Positions 61,792 through 64,000 of a stretch of DNA of 64,000 nt are shown here, in pieces. This DNA is from CATQGW01 sp965262235. GTDB taxonomy: Bacteria; Chloroflexota; Dehalococcoidia; Bin125. A program made the translations under genes and the position numbers. The stretch covers positions 3,038,001-3,102,000 of the forward strand of contig OZ253504.1 of assembly GCA_965262235.1 (NCBI GenBank), written 5' to 3'. Positions within the stretch are counted from its first letter, which is position 1, and every line of letters starts with the position of its first letter. The notes beneath the pieces were generated by a model that saw only the letters and a program-made list of their open reading frames with translations, was not told where the DNA came from and made no database searches.

Positions 61792-62970
61792 ATGTCCGAC
61801 GACCTCCGACCACCGCTGGACGGCGTGCTGGTGATCAACGCGGGGCAGATCCTCGCGGCGCCGTTCTGCGCAACGATGCTGGCGGAGTTCGGGGCGGATG
61901 TGATCAAGCTGGAGCGGCCGGGCACGGGCGAGCCCAATCATGGCACGATTTCGTACGTCCAGGACAACCGCTCGCAGCGCGGAGTGACCTGCAATCTGCA
62001 GGATCCGCGCGGGCAGGAGCTGTTCCGCGAGCTCTGCTCACACGCCGACATCCTGATCGAGAACTTCCGCCCCGGCACGCTGGAGCGGCTCGACGTGGGC
62101 CCCGATCGGCTGCGCGAGCAGAATCCGGGACTCGTCGTCGTGCGGATCAGCGGCTACGGACAGACCGGTCCGTATCGCGACCGGGCGGGTTTTGACCGCG
62201 TCGCGCTGGGCTTCTCAGGCGCGACCTACGCGACCGGCACCCCGGACGGTCCGCCGGTGCGACCGGGCTACATGGTGGCCGACTACTCGACGGGTGTCTT
62301 CGCTGCGTTCGGCGCGATGGCCGCCCTGCGGGCGCGGGAGCTCAACGGGGTCGGGCAGGATGTCGACATCGGGCTGTATGAGTCGATCTGGAAGCAGAGC
62401 GGCAGCATCGCGGCCAACTATCAGCGCACCGGCGAAAATCGCGAGCGCACCGGCAACTACTTCCCCGGCATCACCCCGGGCGAACAGTTCGAGACGGCCG
62501 ACGGGCACTTCCTGATCGTCAGCGGGGCGACGCAGGGTACCTTCGTCCGGCTCTGTGACGCGATGCAGCAACCCGAGATCGTGACCGATCCCCGCTTCGA
62601 GCGGCCCAGCGAGCGTCGCAAGAACTATCTGGCGCTGCACGCGATCGTCGGCGAGTGGGTGCGCACGCTGACGCTCGACGAGGCGCAGGCCGTGCTGGCG
62701 CAATACGGCGTGCCGGGGACCAAGGTCTATGCGGCCAGCGATATCGTGGCCGACCCTCACTACGCGGCTCGTGCGCAGATCATCGACGTGCCCAGCGAGC
62801 AGCACGGCACGCTGGCGCAGCCCGGTATCGTGCCGAAGCTGTCGCTGACGCCCGGCCAGCTGCGCCATCGCGCGCCCACCTTGGGCGAGCACAACCACGA
62901 GGTCTACGGCGGCTTGCTGGGCCTCTCCGATAACGAGCTCGCCGAGCTCAAGGCCGACGGCGTGATCTGA
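61792..62970 (+). CDS. CaiB/BaiF family III CoA transferase
   Basis: This 392-aa enzyme opens LDGVLVINAGQILAAPFCAT and MLAEFGADVIKLERPGTGEP. The catalytic Asp lies in VADYSTGVFAAFGAMAAL. GYGQTGPYRDRAGFDRVALG and GTPDGPPVRPGY are the conserved segments before it. The C-terminus is APTLGEHNHEVYGGLLG. It probably transfers CoA between carboxylic acids. The MaoC-like gene follows after 32 bp on the same strand and may act on the CoA product. I chose ATG 61792, not the frame open further upstream. Confidence 0.88.
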   Translation: MSDDLRPPLDGVLVINAGQILAAPFCATMLAEFGADVIKLERPGTGEPNHGTISYVQDNRSQRGVTCNLQDPRGQELFRELCSHADILIENFRPGTLERLDVGPDRLREQNPGLVVVRISGYGQTGPYRDRAGFDRVALGFSGATYATGTPDGPPVRPGYMVADYSTGVFAAFGAMAALRARELNGVGQDVDIGLYESIWKQSGSIAANYQRTGENRERTGNYFPGITPGEQFETADGHFLIVSGATQGTFVRLCDAMQQPEIVTDPRFERPSERRKNYLALHAIVGEWVRTLTLDEAQAVLAQYGVPGTKVYAASDIVADPHYAARAQIIDVPSEQHGTLAQPGIVPKLSLTPGQLRHRAPTLGEHNHEVYGGLLGLSDNELAELKADGVI

Positions 62971-63002
62971 GCGCCACCAGATAGAGAGACGGAGCCTCAC
63001 CC

Positions 63003-63824
63003 ATGACCACGCAGCTCGCTGAGCGGCAGATCGTCGCGTTCCTCGACGGCGAGGATTCGCTGGAAATCGCCAACATCATCCACTCCACGGCCGGGGCCGC
63101 GCAGTTCGGCTACGCGGGGCCGCTGGTTGGCGGGGTGACCGTGTATGGCTGGGCCGCGCCCGCGTTGGTCGAGGCGCTCGGCGAGGCCTGGCTCGATCAC
63201 GGCTGGTCCGACTTCCGCCTGCGCCGTCCGGTGTACCCCGGCGACGAGATCACGACGCGGGTGTCGCGCAACGACGACGGCGGTTATGAGTTCACGATGG
63301 CCAAAGAGACCGGCGAGGTCTGCATCGCGGGGACGGTCGGTCTGGGCGACGCGTCCTGGCTGGGCGAGCTCGCGATGCCGCAGCGCCGCGAGCCGGCTCC
63401 CCCTTCTGATCCGACGACGCTGATGACGCCGGAGACGCTGCCGCTCGGCGAGGACATGCCGCCGATGGCCGTGCCGATCTCCGTGGAAGAGGCGGGCGCA
63501 TACGCCGACGAGTACGCGCGCGACCCCGACCCTCGCTGGCGCGGACCGAACGCGCGGCTGCACACGGGCTGGATTTCAGGCCGTCCGACGCGGCTGCTGC
63601 GGCACACCTACCACTACAACGCGGGCATCCACGCGTCGAGCCAGATCCAGCAGCTCGCGCCCGCCCACGCCGGCCAGACCGCCACGGTCGCCGGGCATAT
63701 CTCGTCGGCCTACCAGCGCAAGGGCCACGAATACTGCCTGCACGACGTCGCAATGTTCAGCGAGAGCGGCGAGCTGCTGACCCGAATCCGCCAGGCCAGC
63801 ATCTACCAGGTCGCCAAACGCTGA
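63003..63824 (+). CDS. MaoC-like double hot-dog protein
   Basis: This 273-aa protein has two hot-dog halves. The first has FGYAGPLVGGVTVYGWAAPA, then FRLRRPVYPGDEITTRVSRN, the substrate-tunnel and RPVYPGDEI signature of MaoC/FAS1-type hydratases. The second has HASSQIQQLAPAHAGQTATV and GHEYCLHDVAMFSESGELLT. No full dehydratase HxD is clear in the first half, so hydratase or thioesterase are both possible. It sits with the CoA transferase at 61792. GGAG precedes the ATG. Confidence 0.75.
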   Translation: MTTQLAERQIVAFLDGEDSLEIANIIHSTAGAAQFGYAGPLVGGVTVYGWAAPALVEALGEAWLDHGWSDFRLRRPVYPGDEITTRVSRNDDGGYEFTMAKETGEVCIAGTVGLGDASWLGELAMPQRREPAPPSDPTTLMTPETLPLGEDMPPMAVPISVEEAGAYADEYARDPDPRWRGPNARLHTGWISGRPTRLLRHTYHYNAGIHASSQIQQLAPAHAGQTATVAGHISSAYQRKGHEYCLHDVAMFSESGELLTRIRQASIYQVAKR

Positions 63825-63858
63825 TTCGCGGCATACGCTGAGCGCAGGAGGGCTGTCG

Positions 63859-64000
63859 ATGCGTCTGCAGTCGCTGCACATCAAAAACTACGGCTGTCTG
63901 GCCGATTTCGAGCTGCAGGAGATCCCGCCACTCGCGATTTTCGTGGGAGCGAATGGCACGGGGAAGAGCACGCTGTTCGATGTCTTCCAGTTTCTAAGCG
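63859..64000 (+). CDS. AAA/SMC-like ATPase, 3' cut by window edge
   Basis: Only the first 47 codons lie in the window. MRLQSLHIKNYGCLADFELQ matches the start of RecF/SMC-type and OLD-type ATPases, with the Walker A motif IFVGANGTGKSTLFDVFQFL. This group includes repair and anti-phage ATPases; the rest of the gene is needed to choose. AGGAGG precedes ATG 63859. Confidence 0.82.
   Translation, partial: MRLQSLHIKNYGCLADFELQEIPPLAIFVGANGTGKSTLFDVFQFLS

Overview
The window is high-G+C bacterial DNA, gene-dense on both strands, with no rRNA and one tRNA. The gene content suggests an aerobic, heterotrophic member of the Chloroflexota, of the SAR202 or sponge-symbiont type. It combines several family III CoA transferases, acyl-CoA dehydrogenases, luciferase-like flavin oxidoreductases, a thiolase with its DUF35 partner, Uma2 nucleases, a TIGR01906 membrane protein and short GC-rich palindromic repeats. 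This placement is an inference from gene families. No rRNA or marker-gene tree was available.

Layout. 1-10.9 kb: end of a frameshifted amidase, tRNA-Arg(CCU), an orphan-looking HigB toxin, an FmdB zinc ribbon, a four-fold Cache repeat protein, an 81-bp palindromic tandem repeat, then mazG, pcrA and smaller genes. 11-19.4 kb: a catabolic block with flavin oxidoreductase, SIS protein, EthD protein, fumarase-superfamily lyase, CoA transferase and two acyl-CoA dehydrogenases. 19.5-29.5 kb: HU, O-methyltransferase, three Uma2 copies (two in a tandem duplication that also copied the 5' end of the thiolase gene), a double CoA transferase and thiolase/DUF35. 29.7-41 kb: PEP carboxylase, S9 peptidase, amidase, cyclase, flavin oxidoreductase, SpoU methyltransferase and exonuclease III. 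41-45.3 kb: L-2-hydroxyglutarate oxidase downstream of a DNA methyltransferase and a ribbon-helix-helix protein, a divergent protein with a possible PD-(D/E)xK motif (candidate restriction-modification locus), and selD with an in-frame UGA at the catalytic position 17. 45.4-48.2 kb: two tandem MFS exporters. 48.3-52.1 kb: a compact phage-derived operon with HK97-like capsid protein, small virion-like proteins, holin-like proteins and an endolysin, but no terminase, portal or tail genes. 52.1-61.7 kb: five tandem paralogues of a secreted protein family built from repeats of a C-x11-C motif. 61.8-64 kb: a CoA transferase, a MaoC-like hot-dog protein and the start of an AAA ATPase.

The main discovery candidate is the C-x11-C array. 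The two complete readable copies (P2 and P4) carry six paired-cysteine motifs each. The other three copies are damaged by an amber codon, a C-terminal deletion, or an N-terminal deletion plus an amber codon. Long near-identical blocks suggest ongoing recombination within the array. I recognise no known domain family in it.

A second window-wide pattern is promoter architecture. Eleven genes have a TANNNT hexamer ending exactly 6 or 7 nt before the start codon and no Shine-Dalgarno sequence, which points to leaderless transcription. The phage-derived operon instead uses AAAGGAA-type ribosome binding sites before several of its genes.
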